Positions 1-13,400 of a stretch of DNA of 64,000 nucleotides are shown piece by piece. Below the pieces are notes generated by a model that saw only the letters and a program-made list of their open reading frames with translations, ran no database searches and was not told the origin of the DNA. Both the position numbers and the translations under genes were made by a program. Position 1 is the first letter of the stretch, and the number at the start of each line of letters is the position of its first letter. The DNA comes from Annona cherimola (taxonomy: Eukaryota > Streptophyta > Magnoliopsida > Magnoliales > Annonaceae): positions 72,744,224 through 72,808,223 of the forward strand of contig CM059971.1 of the NCBI GenBank assembly GCA_030490835.1. Direction: 5' to 3'.

Positions 1-257
1 GAAAGATACTTAACAGCAAAAGTTTTTGTGTTTTCCAAAAGCATTCAGTTGATTCTTTCCATGAAACAGTATAGTTTTGCTATGTATGATAGCTAGGCTG
101 AACAGGCCCTAAGATTGATCATGGTTACAAAGAACTCAAATGGGAATGACTAGTCATCAGCTAACATTTGATGGGCCTCTTCCATGTTAGACCTAGTTTG
201 CTTTTTGTAACTCCAATGGATTCAGCTCATTATTAACATGTGGTTGGGTTTAAAATA

Positions 258-662
258 AGGGTAATCTGTATATATACTCACATAGTTTGACGTTAATTGT
301 AGATATACTTACGTAGTTTCACGAATTGCATATTACTCCCACACAGTTTCACCAAAATCGCGTATTAACCCCATGTCGTTACTTGTCGTTAATACTTTGC
401 CTAAAATGACAAAAATGTCCTTATTCATAATTCGCAAATATACCCATATAGTTTGACGCTAATTGCAGATATACCCACAAAGTTTTACAAATTGCATATT
501 ATCCCCACATAATTTCACCGAAATTGCATATGACCTCTACATAGTTTCATGGGAGTCATATGCAATTTTGGCGAGGTAATATGCAATTCGCAAAACTATG
601 TGTGTATATTTACAATTAGCGTCAAAATACAGGGATATATATATATATATGCAAATTACCAA
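258..662. repeat. Foldback/MITE-like repeat, 'TAATTTGTAAATATA' family, copy 1
   Basis: The two ends are inverted copies: the left begins gggtaatctgtatatatact and the right, read on the other strand, begins ggtaatttgcatatata. Both continue inward with blocks such as cacatagtttgacg and aattgcatattac, which recur on both strands. Related copies lie at 830-1222 and 48413-48815, with a fragment near 6550-6660. No transposase is present and I see no clear target duplication. Probably a non-autonomous DNA element or a nested pair. Confidence 0.7.
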
Positions 663-829
663 TAAAGACATTTTCGTCATCAAGCAAGGAATTCATGACA
701 GGTAACAACATGGAGGTAAGACTCAATTTTAGTGAAACTATGTAGGTAATATGCAATTCGTGAAACTATGTGGATATATCTGCAATTAGCATCAGACTAT
801 ATGGGTATAAATGCAAAAATAATTTGCAA

Positions 830-1222
830 ATATACCTAATATTTTGATCATAATTGCAAATATAGCCACTTAATTGTATAAATTATAAATAATCCTATAT
901 AGTTTGATGATAATTATAGATATACCTACACCATCACAACTCCATTATGATATAGGTATATTTGCAAAATATGTAATCTATGAGAGTATATTTGTAATTT
1001 ATCCTTTTTTATGATTTTTAATATGCCCACATAATTTTCATATATTTGCAAATATACTCACATTGTGATAGCACTGCGATGGAATAGTGACCATGTGATG
1101 ATATGAGTATATTCGTAATTATGGTCAAACTATGTAAAAGTTATTTACAATTTTTAAAACTAAATAAGTATATATACAATTATGGTAAAATTATATGAGT
1201 ATATTTACAAATTATCCATTAA
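830..1222. repeat. Foldback/MITE-like repeat, same family, copy 2
   Basis: The left end reads ataatttgcaaatatacc and the right end, reverse-complemented, reads ggataatttgtaaatatact. The interior alternates short blocks (aattataaataa, tatagtttgat) found in both orientations. The match to copy 1 is clear but diverged. A 60-codon frame across the right end is chance. Confidence 0.65.
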
Positions 1223-2103
1223 CATTATATATGACCATGAGAATGCTAACAACGAAAAATAATAATAATATCAGCAATTTTATTTTTCCTAGCATGGATC
1301 GGATCCAAGAAGGGTTCAACTTGGCCGTGTTAACTGAATCTACCATGAAAACTAAATTTCAACCCGAAATCAGGTAAAATAAATTTGGATTTGGAGTCAT
1401 GCATGTGAATGCAAACCTCGCCGGTGACAATCCAACTGAAACTCTTTCATATATATTTGATGTGAATATATATTTTTAATATATACTTTTATACAATCAC
1501 ATATATTTAATAGAGACTATTAATTGATCTGAATATATATTTTTAATATAACTTTTATACAATCACATATATTTAATGGAAACTATTAATTAATATTTAT
1601 TTTTAATTGATAAGTGTATTACATATCAAAAATTTATCCTAAGACAATTATTTTTAATAATATTAAATAATTCGTGCATTAATTGTTCATTGTTTTAAAT
1701 ATTTGTCGTTAAAAGTGAATTCAAAATTATATATAATATCATTTATATTTTTAAAAATGATGGGCACAAGCTAATACACTCACTTTTATAAAACCTGTAA
1801 ATCAAAGCTTTTTAATTCTATTTATTCAATTTAATGTTATAAAATAAATATTATTTTATTTTTTGACAAATGATGGCCATTTATGTTGTTTTTTAAATCA
1901 AGTTTTAATATACTTTAAAATATAATATTTTAATTTATTAATTTGGGCAATATGATGTATTATTAAAACTATGAAATAAGTACATTTTAAACTAAAACAA
2001 TAGAGAATTCAAAGTTTCACTTGATTATAAACCTAAAATCAAACTTAAAAGTCAAAACACACATTAACCTAGATTAAACCGAATCCGAATCCGATATATA
2101 GGC
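1223..2103. other. AT-rich noncoding stretch
   Basis: Nothing recognisable. It has a short local duplication near 1460-1590 (a block with gaatatatatttttaatata occurs twice, about 75 bp apart) and long A/T runs. No reading frame resembles a protein. Confidence 0.6.
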
Positions 2104-2340
2104 TTAGGAATTGCGTCTATAATTTACAAGCACTCGGTGCCATATGCATCCAACCAGTCATGCAGCGTAAGTAGGTTAACCCAACAACCCGTGTATCTAT
2201 TGCCTCGGTGGTCAGAGCCGTGGGGCAAGTACGTAGGCGACTCTGTTTCCACGCTCGGCATCAAGAATGATCCCCATTCTTGCACGGAAAGCTTGCGGTG
2301 GCGTCTATTTTTCTTTTGTCTTTGTGGGAGCATCCACTAG
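2104..2340. pseudogene. GC-richer island, possible gene fragment
   Basis: A 240-bp patch of much higher GC than its AT-rich surroundings, open in both directions: plus 2137-2340 (67 codons) and minus 2124-2333 (69 codons). The minus frame ends WVNLLTLHDWLDAYGTECL and looks slightly more protein-like. I recognise neither frame. It could be a leftover exon or a transposon-captured fragment; there is no start context, splice partner or repeat copy in the window. Confidence 0.3.
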
Positions 2341-2819
2341 GTAAATTCTTAAAAAAATATTACTAAAAAAAATTAGATTATTGATTAAATATTTATAAGA
2401 ATGTTGATAGAAAATTGTAAGAATATCTTAAAACTTGATTGTCATATTAGATATGATGTAACATATGAAATCCAAAAAAAAAACCCGTGTATCTAACTTA
2501 TTTTTAAAACGAATTAAGATTGGCCTTTTATCAATTTAGCTCATTGTTTTAAATAGATGATCATGGATTAAGAGTTACCAATCCGTCAACCCTTATAGTG
2601 ATCCATTTAATCTGTACAATCCCCAACCTTCTAACTTGCTGACAACCTGTTTTTGTACAACCCTCTAACTTGCTAACAACTTGTTATCTTAGTATATAAA
2701 TTCAAATTCTATTGTTTAAGATTTTGGTAATAACAAAAAAATTATTGTCATCACTTGTTAGACATTCATGGAAATATTGAGATCTAGAGCATGTTTATTT
2801 AACACAAAAACTTTTTAAA
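2341..2819. other. AT-rich noncoding stretch
   Basis: No gene or clear element. The sentence-like block cctaacaacttgtt/ctaacttgctgacaacctg is a short imperfect direct repeat (about 2630-2680). Confidence 0.5.
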
Positions 2820-2822
2820 TTA

Positions 2823-3337
2823 AGAGTGTATTTGGAAAGTAATAAAAATTTTAATGAAAAAATTTCGGCATAAAATTTTTTGAAATTATAGAAAATAATA
2901 TGATATGATAGGATGATAAAGAGTAAAGATAATAAAATTAAAATAGATAATTTAAATGTATGAGTGGTCGTGTAGAAATGATTGAAAAGAAAAATTATTG
3001 TATAAGAAGAAGTGAAGAAATAATTAAAAAATAGGATAGTTGTGGAGAGTGAAAAGTTTTAATATAAATTTTTTTTTAAAATAAATAAACATTTCATAAA
3101 ACTTTTCACCTTTTGCAACTACCATACTTTTTAATTATTTTTAACATTTTATATATAAATACCCTACCTTTTAGTCATTTTTATATAATTACCTATGCAA
3201 CTAACCTATCGATTTTAATTTCATTTTCTTTATGCAGCATTATTACCCCTATTATATCACATTATTTTCTTCCAATTTAAAAATTTTTACATGAAAAATT
3301 TTTCATCAAATTTTTTTATCACTTCTCAAATACACCC
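2823..3337. mobile_element. Tourist-like MITE dimer (family A, head-to-head)
   Basis: The ends agtgtatttgg... and the inverted ...aatacaccc are flanked on both sides by TTA (2820-2822 and 3338-3340), the usual 3-bp target of Tourist/Harbinger elements. Single family-A copies elsewhere here are about 280 bp (15019-15299, 26928-27216, 28801-29080). This one is 515 bp: a left copy to about 3093 fused to an inverted copy, each lacking its inner end. The whole thing is one long imperfect palindrome. Confidence 0.75.
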
Positions 3338-3340
3338 TTA

Positions 3341-3680
3341 GACTAATTATATACAACTTTTTATGATTATCATGTTTATTTGTAGGCTATGAATATTTTA
3401 AGTCTAAATTTGTTATCTATGATGTAATTGTTAATACATTAGTTGTCTTACAAAATACAACTTTTTTATCTTTATACAAAGAACTTATTAACAATTCATC
3501 AACATGTTGATCAAATAAATTAGTGTTTAAAATTTTAAAATAAATTAATAAAAAAATTATAATTATAATTAAATTAATAAAAAAATTATAATTATAATTA
3601 TAATTAATTTATTTAAAATTAAAATTAGACTTCAATCGACCCAACCCAATCCAGTTGCAAGATCCAACTGAGCCTCCCGC
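3341..3680. other. AT-rich noncoding stretch
   Basis: It contains a short duplicated block of ataaaaaaattataattata at about 3546-3610. Nothing else recognisable. Confidence 0.5.
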
Positions 3681-4031
3681 TTCAAGCAAGTAAAACAAGT
3701 AGAATATTTAGCAGGTACTTCCACGCGGCGTTGCGACAGCCTGCTGCTCGACACATGTCATGCGACTGAGCTTCTATGCCACGACTGAAACAGGTGTCAT
3801 TCTCAGCCAAGTCGGCAGTCGGCACGCCCCTTGCTCCCCGTTTTTTGAATTCCCATTCTCCCACCTTGATTTCCCAAGCAACCCATCACAGATTTCAGAA
3901 ATCACAAAAGAACGACCCCATTCAATTCAAGAAACGAAAGCAGCCCAAGCCACCAAATCCTTTTCTTCTCTCCAACCTCGTTCGTTCAGAAATAAGAACA
4001 AATAGAACAGTAGTCGTGAAGAATCAAGACC
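3681..4031 (+). promoter_or_regulatory. Probable promoter/5' UTR of the membrane-protein gene
   Basis: Base composition shifts from AT-rich to about even GC here and runs CT/CA-rich into the start codon at 4032, as plant leaders often do. No convincing TATA box was found at the expected distance. Two short plus-strand frames in this stretch (3760-4005, 3776-4069) overlap in different frames and are not credible proteins. Confidence 0.4.
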
Positions 4032-6415
4032 ATGTCTGGTGTTTCGCTAGCCGTGGCTCCTCGCTCTGATCCATCTCCTCCAAATCCAGAAAAAACAGAC
4101 ACCCAAAAAGCTCAATCCCAACAGCAAGCCTTTGGGGGCGTCATGGGCTCTCTCCGCGTCATAGAACTCCAGCTCGTCGCCTTCATCATGGTCTTCTCCG
4201 CCAGCGGCCTCGTCCCCCTCATCGACATCGTTTTCCCTGCTTTCTCTTCTGCCTACTTCCTCATCCTCTCCCGCTTCGTCTTCCCTTCTCGCTCAAGGTC
4301 CTCTTCTTCGTCGTCTTCTTCGACTGCGGAGATCTTCCAGGGCGGCCGGCTCTTCCGGCTCTACGTGGCGGTGGGCACGAGCGTCGGGCTGTTTCTGCCG
4401 CTTGCGTACGTGCTGGGGGGGTTCGCGAGGGGGGACGACCACGCGGTGAGGTCGGCGACTCCGCATCTGTTTTTGCTTTCCTTCCAGATCCTGACGGAGA
4501 ACGTGATTAACGGGCTGTCCTTGTTCTCGCCGCCGGTCCGAGCGCTTGTCCCGCTGCTCTATACTGTAAGGAGGATTTTCGTCATCCTAGATTGGATAGC
4601 TGATGTGTGGCGCAACAAGAACATCACTTCAGATGCTGAATTCAAGGTAGTTTTCTTCTCCTCTTCATTTACTTAATTAGGAAATATAAAAAAAAATTCA
4701 TTAAATAAATATCATAATTCACCCTACATTACAATCTTCTGACTGTGCATAGGAGTCTTCAAAATTCTTAGCAAAGTTCGGAACTCGAAGAGAGAGACGG
4801 AGCAATGGGACCACAGAAGTATTTCTCATATATAATTTAATCATGCATGTACTTTTGAAAAAAAAAAAGTATATAGCTAAGAATTTGTACTTTTTAAAAT
4901 CTAGTTAATCATGCATATAGTTAAAAAAAAGAATAATTTAATCATGCGTATACTTATATTTATACTTTTTAAAAAATTATTAAATAGTGAAAAACATTAC
5001 TATTTTATGATAATAAGATTAGAGAAGCATGATATACATTACATTTATAATGCTTGGATTTTATATCAGTAATTATATAAAATCATTCAATACCATTTAT
5101 TTTAAAAAACATCAAAAATCCAACAATCATTCACATGAATCTTATAGATCATCATAACTTTGGAAAAACTACAAAAGTATACATAAATTTTTAAATTCTC
5201 TTTAAAATGTTGTAAAACTATATACAAATATTATTCTTTTAGGTAAGTAGAACAATTCAAAATGTTTATACATTTGTAATTTGTGTAGTTTTTTTAACAA
5301 ATAAATAATTTTAAAGTCAGAATTCCCTACTAATTCGGCTTACACCTACAAACATATAAAAATTTCAAATATACTTATGTATTTTATCTAAAATTTCATT
5401 CATACTCATGTACTTGTGCCCCTATAAACACATAAAAATTTCAAATATATTTATGTATTTTATCCAAAATTTCATTTATACTTGTGCCCTTGTGCCCTTG
5501 TACCCCTGTGTGAAATAATGAATATATCCAAAAACTAATTTTGAATTTATAATTCAAAAAATAATCATGAATTTATAAATAGTAATTACCTTAAATTATA
5601 TATGATTTTATAACAATAAAAATACAATTTTATAAATACAAAAGTACTAAAAATTTATTTGAATATCAATTTTTTCAGTTTAGAGTTAAGAGTTTGGACA
5701 TATGGGTCGCCCCTTCACGAAAGGGGAGTGATTATGAATGGAATGGAATGGAATTCTGGGCAAAATATATAGTATATTTGGAATTTTTTTGAAAATTCGT
5801 ATGAAGATTAATGGTAAAATTTATGGATATGTGTGAAATTTGCCCTAATTTTAATGGTTAAGATTCATTTGAAAATTTAGATTCACTTTCGAATGGTTTA
5901 TTTTTTTCACCACGAGGAATATTTGATTGGGATGGTTCTGAAAAGTGGGTTGGGTTTTGCATAATCATATAGGGAAAAAATTACAAATGTGCCGATCCAC
6001 TTTTAATAAATCATGCACTATTAAAGTACTTCTCTTATTTCAAAAAAAAAAGTGCTTCTCTTACAGCTGTTCAATGGTCTGGTTCTTCTCATAGCATTTA
6101 TCCAAAATGCATCATATGCATGCATGTATTATTTTGCAGGACCTAGCTTGGTTCTGGTTCGGAAGGATTTTGGCAGCAGCTAATGTTTTGTACTTCTCCA
6201 TCAATCTCTTCGGGTTTTTGATCCCCCAGTTTCTTCCGAGAGCCTTTGAAAGATACTTCATGGAGAGAGAGAGGGATGAGACCCGCGCAAAAATGGGCGA
6301 GGACAAACGAATGGAGAAGTCTTCCAAGCCCACATCATCGCCCCAACAACAACAACTACCTCCACCATCGCAGCAGCAGCAGCCAACATCTGATAATACT
6401 AAGAAAGACGACTAA
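4032..6415 (+). CDS. Plant-specific multi-pass membrane protein, two exons (DUF7733-like)
   Basis: Exon 1 is 4032-4646 (205 codons) and exon 2 is 6140-6415 (91 codons plus stop). They are joined in phase 0 across a GT-AG intron (aag|gtagtt ... ttgcag|gac), giving 296 aa. Visible segments: a polar, proline-rich N-terminus (about 1-35); hydrophobic stretches at about 42-82, 110-137, 148-165 and 170-190; a last one in exon 2 (LAAANVLYFSINLFGFLIP); then a basic/acidic, Gln/Pro-rich tail after about 250. A Ser-rich loop sits near 87-98. The arrangement, including PHLFLLSFQ, PVRALVPLLYT and the FGFLIPQFLPRAF end, matches an uncharacterised plant transmembrane family that I believe is annotated DUF7733; the name is from memory. 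Function and membrane are unknown. The start is the first ATG with a good family-like N-terminus (MSG). No frame breaks are seen, so it is probably functional. Confidence 0.85.
4647..6139 (+). other. Intron of the membrane-protein gene
   Basis: A 1493-bp AT-rich intron with donor gtagtt and acceptor ttttgcag. Reading through the donor would hit a stop after nine codons, which supports splicing. It carries a tandem duplication at 5343-5494 and no other recognisable element. Confidence 0.85.
5343..5494. repeat. 76-bp tandem duplication inside the intron
   Basis: Two copies, about 5343-5418 and 5419-5494, share ataaaaatttcaaatata, tatgtattttat and aaaatttcat, with scattered substitutions. A short cttgtgccc triplication follows. 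Confidence 0.7.
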
Positions 6416-6982
6416 GACCCAATAGTAGCAAGATCATATCAATGTGCTGCTGTTTTATTTCCATTTCATTTCATTCTCAGACTGGCCTTGCGTGCAGACT
6501 TTTTCTGTTTTTCTGGTGTCAGTTTTGGAATAGAACAAGCCTTTTCCCAAATATACTCCCAAATATACTCACTACGGTGATAATCTTAAATATACCTATT
6601 ATGTTTTAGAAATCGTGTATATATCCTATATCCACTACGTTTACGTATAATCTTAAAAATGCATATTCCTTTAAAGACGGTTAGGTAAGTCAATGGTTAT
6701 CTGTTTAAATATTGATTACATTTTCATAAATGCTCAAAATACTCTTGTATAAAATAATTAAAGATAATTTTACAGAAAAGATAAAATGAAATGAAATGGG
6801 AATGAAATTAGAGCTACTAGATTTAAAACTCTTGTAAAATTAATTAGGGTAATGGTAAGTTGTGGTATTTAAATTTTTTAAAAATTTAATTCTAAATTTG
6901 ATGAGTATATTAGTAATTTTACAAATGGGTTTATAGTGATTGTAACAGAGTAGAAATTTTTGGAATTAGATGCAATAATTTT
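6416..6982. other. 3' flank of the membrane-protein gene
   Basis: The first ~130 bp look like a 3' UTR (T-rich, no obvious AATAAA). From about 6550 to 6660 there is a diverged piece of the tatactcac/tatacc foldback family seen at 258-1222. The rest is AT-rich and featureless. Confidence 0.5.
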
Positions 6983-7192
6983 GGAATTAGATGCAACCAT
7001 AGTAGATGTATTTGAAAATTTTAAAATATAATAAGTATATTTGAAATTAAGATCAAAAGTCATGGATATAAAGCTCAATAGGAATTAGATGCAACCATAG
7101 TAGATGTATTTGAAAATTTTATATTAAAATTTTAAAATATAATAAGTATATTTAAAATTAAGATCAAAAGTCATGGATATAAAGCTCAATAG
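6983..7192. repeat. 98-bp tandem duplication
   Basis: ggaattagatgcaaccatag begins at 6983 and again at 7081, and both copies run to aaagctcaatag. The second copy has a ~12-bp internal expansion (atattaaaatttt). They are otherwise almost identical, so the event is recent. Confidence 0.85.
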
Positions 7193-7444
7193 AATATAGA
7201 TGCTGTTTCCGCTTTCTTAATTCGCTCCAATTACAATTCTACACATGCGGCTGGGTGTACGGGTCTTCTTGCATTGCATGCGTAACTTTTATTAATTGTG
7301 CATTCCAAAAAAAATTATCTTCATTCAATGTTCCTTTTTCTGTCATTATCTCGACTTTTAAAATCATTGGGTGTTATTCATTTCCAATATCAAATATCGT
7401 GTACAATACCAATAAAAATCATTAGGTGTCATTTATTTTTCATA
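7193..7444. other. AT-rich noncoding left flank of the satellite array
   Basis: Contains two diverged copies of cattgggtgt(t)att / cattaggtgtcattt about 65 bp apart. Nothing else recognised. Confidence 0.5.
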
Positions 7445-10400
7445 ATTATTCTGATTTTTGAATTATCACTTACTGCAAAGAATCATTGAAGTTCTAATTC
7501 ATTTAACTTGGGAGAGTACTTCAAATTTTATCATTCCATTGTAAAATATTAATTTCTATAGTCATTGGAAGTGTCATATATTAATTAGGAGCAATCTTCT
7601 GTTACATTTAAGCCAATACGCTTCATATGGTTCGTGGGAAAGGTAGTTAAGGGCGTGTTCTAAATGATATAAGATTCTTGGATTGATGGAATGAGAATGT
7701 AATTATGTGTATTGGGAATTATTCTTATTTTTGAATTATCATTTACTGCAAAGAATCATTGAAGTTCTAATTCAACTTGGGGAAGTACTTCAAACTTTAT
7801 CGTTCCATTGTAAAATATTAATTTCTATTGTCATTGGAAGTATCATATATTAATTAAGGTAGTTAAGGGCGTGTTCTAAATGATACGAGATTCTTGGATC
7901 GCTGGGATGAGAATGTAATTATGTGTATTGGGAATTATTCTTATTTTTGAATTATCATTTACTGCAAAGAATCATTGAAGTTCTAATTTAACTTGGGGGA
8001 GTGCTTCAAACTTTATCGTTCCATTGTAAAATATTAATTCTATAGTCATTGGAAGTATCATATATTAATTAGGAGCAATCTTCTGTGACATTTAAGTTAA
8101 TACGCTTCATATGGTTCGTGGGAAAGGTAGTTAAGGGCGTGTTCTAAATGATACGAGATTCTTGGATCGATGGGATGAGAATGTAATTATGTATATTGGG
8201 AATTATTCTTATTTTTGAATTATCATTTACTGCAAAGAATCATTGAAGTTCTAATTCAACTTGGGGGAGTACTTCAAACTTTATCGTTCCATTGTAAAAT
8301 ATTAATTTCTATAATCATTGGAAGTATCATATATTAATTAAGGTAGTTAAGGGCGTGTTCTAAATGATACGAGATTCTTAGATCGATGGGATGAGAATGT
8401 AATTATGTGTATTGGGAAGTATTCTTATTTTTGAATTATCATTTACTGCAAAGAATCATTGAAGTTCTAATTTAACTTGGGGGAGTACTTCAAACTTTAT
8501 CGTTCCATTGTAAAATATTAATTTCTATAGTCATTGGAAATATCATATATCAGTTAAGGTAGTTAAGGGCGTGTTCTAAATGATACGAGATTCTTGGATC
8601 AATGGGATGAGAATGTAATTTTGTGTATTGGGAATTATATTTTTGAATTATCATTTACTGCAGAGAATCATTGAAGTTCTAAATTAACTTGGGGGAGTAC
8701 TTCAAACTTTATCGTTCCATTATAAAATATTAATTTCTATAGTCATTGGAAGTATCATATATTAATTAGGAGCAATCTTCTGTGACATTTAAGCCAATAC
8801 GCTTCATATGGTTCGTGGGAAAAGTAGTTAAGGGCGTGTTCTAAATGATACGATATTCTTGGATCGATGGGATGAGAATGTAATTATGTGTATTGGGAAT
8901 TATTCTTATTTTTGAATTATCATTTACTGCAAAGAATCATTGAAGTTCTAATTCAACTTGGGGGAGTACTTCAAACTTTATCTTTCCATTGTAAAATATT
9001 AATTTTTATAGTCATTGGAAGTATCATACATTAATTAGGAGCAATCTTCTGTGACATTTAAGCCAATACGCTTCATATGGTTCGTGGGAAAGGTAGTTAA
9101 GGGCGTGTTCTAAATGATACGAGATTCTTGGATCGATGGGATGAGAATGTAATTATGTGTATTGGGAATTATTCTTATTTTTGAATTATCATTTACTGCA
9201 AAGAATCATTGAAGTTCTAATTCAACTTGGGGGAGTACTTCAAACTTTATCGTTCCATTGTAAAATATTAATTTCTATAATCATTGGAAGTATCATATAT
9301 TAATTAAGGTAGTTAAGGGCGTGTTCTAAATGATACGAGATTCTTAGATCGATGGGATGAGAATGTAATTATGTGTATTGGGAAGTATTCTTATTTTTGA
9401 ATTATCATTTACTGCAAAGAATCATTGAAGTTCTAATTTAACTTGGGGGAGTACTTCAAACTTTATCGTTCCATTGTAAAATATTAATTTCTATAGTCAT
9501 TGGAAGTATCATATATCAGTTAAGGTAGTTAAGGGCGTGTTCTAAATGATACGAGATTCTTGGATCCATGGGATGAGAATGTAATTTTGTGTATTGGGAA
9601 TTATATTTTTGAATTATCATTTACTGCAGAGAATCATTGAAGTTCTAAATTAACTTGGGGGAGTACTTCAAACTTTATCGTTCCATTATAAAATATTAAT
9701 TTCTATAGTCATTGGAAGTATCATATATTAATTAGGAGCAATCTTCTGTGACATTTAAGCCAATACGCTTCATATGGTTCGTGGGAAAAGTAGTTAAGGG
9801 CGTGTTCTAAATGATACGATATTCTTGGATCGATGGGATGAGAATGTAATTATGTGTATTGGGAATTATTCTTATTTTTGAATTATCATTTACTGCAAAG
9901 AATCATTGAAGTTCTAATTCAACTTGGGGGAGTACTTCAAACTTTATCTTTCCATTGTAAAATATTAATTTTTATAGTCATTGGAAGTATCATACATTAA
10001 TTAGGAGCAATCTTCTGTGACATTTAAGCCAATACGCTTCATATGGTTCGTGGGAAAGGTAGTTACGGGCGTGTTCTAAATGATACGAGATTCTTGGATC
10101 GATGGGATGAGAATGTAATTATGTGTATTGGGAATTATTCTTATTTTTGAATTATCATTTACTGCAAAGAATCATTGAAGTTCTAATTCAACTTGGGGGA
10201 GTACTTCAAACTTTATCGTTCCATTGTAAAATATTAATTTCTATAGTCATTGGAAGTATCATATATCAGTTAAGGTAGTTAAGGGCGTGTTCTAAATGAT
10301 ACGAGATTCTTGGATCGATGGGATGAGAATGTAATTATGTGTATTGGGAATTATTCTTATTTTTTAATTATCATTTACTGCAAAGAATCATTGAAGTTCT

Positions 10401-13400
10401 AATTTAACTTGGGAGAGTACTTCAAACTTTATCATTCCATTGTAAAATATTAATTTATATAGTCATTGGAAGTATCATATATCAGTTAAGGTAGTTAAGG
10501 GCGTGTTCTAAATGATACGAGATTCTTGGATCAATGGGATGAGAATGTAATTTTGTGTATTGGGAATTATATTTTTGAATTATCATTTACTGCAGAGAAT
10601 CATTGAAGTTCTAAATTAACTTGGGGGAGTACTTCAAACTTTATCGTTCCATTATAAAATATTAATTTCTATAGTCATTGGAAGTATCATATATTAATTA
10701 GGAGCAATCTTCTGTGACATTTAAGCCAATACGCTTCATATGGTTCGTGGGAAAAGTAGTTAAGGGCGTGTTCTAAATGATACGATATTCTTGGATCGAT
10801 GGGATGAGAATGTAATTATGTGTATTGGGAATTATTCTTATTTTTGAATTATCATTTACTGCAAAGAATCATTGAAGTTCTAATTCAACTTGGGGGAGTA
10901 CTTCAAACTTTATCTTTCCATTGTAAAATATTAATTTTTATAGTCATTGGAAGTATCATACATTAATTAGGAGCAATCTTCTGTGACATTTAAGCCAATA
11001 CGCTTCATATGGTTCGTGGGAAAGGTAGTTAAGGGCGTGTTCTAAATGATACGAGATTCTTGGATCGATGGGATGAGAATGTAATTATGTGTATTGGGAA
11101 TTATTCTTATTTTTGAATTATCATTTACTGCAAAGAATCATTGAAGTTCTAATTCAACTTGGGGGAGTACTTCAAACTTTATCGTTCCATTGTAAAATAT
11201 TAATTTCTATAATCATTGGAAGTATCATATATTAATTAAGGTAGTTAAGGGCGTGTTCTAAATGATACGAGATTCTTAGATCGATGGGATGAGAATGTAA
11301 TTATGTGTATTGGGAAGTATTCTTATTTTTGAATTATCATTTACTGCAAAGAATCATTGAAGTTCTAATTTAACTTGGGGGAGTACTTCAAACTTTATCG
11401 TTCCATTGTAAAATATTAATTTCTATAGTCATTGGAAGTATCATATATCAGTTAAGGTAGTTAAGGGCGTGTTCTAAATGATACGAGATTCTTGGATCAA
11501 TGGGATGAGAATGTAATTTTGTGTATTGGGAATTATATTTTTGAATTATCATTTACTGCAGAGAATCATTGAAGTTCTAAATTAACTTGGGGGAGTACTT
11601 CAAACTTTATCGTTCCATTATAAAATATTAATTTCTATAGTCATTGGAAGTATCATATATTAATTAGGAGCAATCTTCTGTGACATTTAAGCCAATACGC
11701 TTCATATGGTTCGTGGGAAAAGTAGTTAAGGGCGTGTTCTAAATGATACGATATTCTTGGATCGATGGGATGAGAATGTAATTATGTGTATTGGGAATTA
11801 TTCTTATTTTTGAATTATCATTTACTGCAAAGAATCATTGAAGTTCTAATTCAACTTGGGGGAGTACTTCAAACTTTATCTTTCCATTGTAAAATATTAA
11901 TTTTTATAGTCATTGGAAGTATCATACATTAATTAGGAGCAATCTTCTGTGACATTTAAGCCAATACGCTTCATATGGTTCGTGGGAAAGGTAGTTAAGG
12001 GCGTGTTCTAAATGATACGAGATTCTTGGATCGATGGGATGAGAATGTAATTATGTGTATTGGGAATTATTCTTATTTTTGAATTATCATTTACTGCAAA
12101 GAATCATTGAAGTTCTAATTCAACTTGGGGGAGTACTTCAAACTTTATCGTTCCATTGTAAAATATTAATTTCTATAGTCATTGGAAGTATCATATATTA
12201 ATTAAGGTAGTTAAGGGCGTGTTCTAAATGATACGAGATTCTTAGATCGATGGGATGAGAATGTAATTATGTGTATTGGGAAGTATTCTTATTTTTGAAT
12301 TATCATTTACTGCAAAGAATCATTGAAGTTCTAATTTAACTTGGGGGAGTACTTCAAACTTTATCGTTCCATTGTAAAATATTAATTTCTATAGTCATTG
12401 GAAGTATCATATATCAGTTAAGGTAGTTAAGGGCGTGTTCTAAATGATACGAGATTCTTGGATCAATGGGATGAGAATGTAATTTTGTGTATTGGGAATT
12501 ATATTTTTGAATTATCATTTACTGCAGAGAATCATTGAAGTTCTAAATTAACTTGGGGGAGTACTTCAAACTTTATCGTTCCATTATAAAATATTAATTT
12601 CTATAGTCATTGGAAGTATCATATATTAATTAGGAGCAATCTTCTGTGACATTTAAGCCAATACGCTTCATATGGTTCGTGGGAAAAGTAGTTAAGGGCG
12701 TGTTCTAAATGATACGATATTCTTGGATCGATGGGATGAGAATGTAATTATGTGTATTGGGAATTATTCTTATTTTTGAATTATCATTTACTGCAAAGAA
12801 TCATTGAAGTTCTAATTCAACTTGGGGGAGTACTTCAAACTTTATCTTTCCATTGTAAAATATTAATTTTTATAGTCATTGGAAGTATCATACATTAATT
12901 AGGAGCAATCTTCTGTGACATTTAAGCCAATACGCTTCATATGGTTCGTGGGAAAGGTAGTTAAGGGCGTGTTCTAAATGATACGAGATTCTTGGATCGA
13001 TGGGATGAGAATGTAATTATGTGTATTGGGAATTATTCTTATTTTTGAAATATCATTTACTGCAAAGAATCATTGAAGTTCTAATTCAACTTGGGGGAGT
13101 ACTTCAAACTTTATCGTTCCATTGTAAAATATTAATTTCTATAGTCATTGGAAGTATCATATATTAATTAAGGTAGTTAAGGGTGTGTTCTAAATTATAC
13201 GAGATTCTTGGATCGATGGGATGAGAATGTAATTATGTGTATTGGGAATTATTCTTATTTTTTAATTATCATTTACTGCAAAGAATCATTGAAGTTCTAA
13301 TTTAACTTGGGAGAGTACTTCAAACTTTATCATTCCATTGTAAAATATTAATTTATATAGTCATTGGAAGTATCATCTATTAATTAGGAGTAAACTTCTG

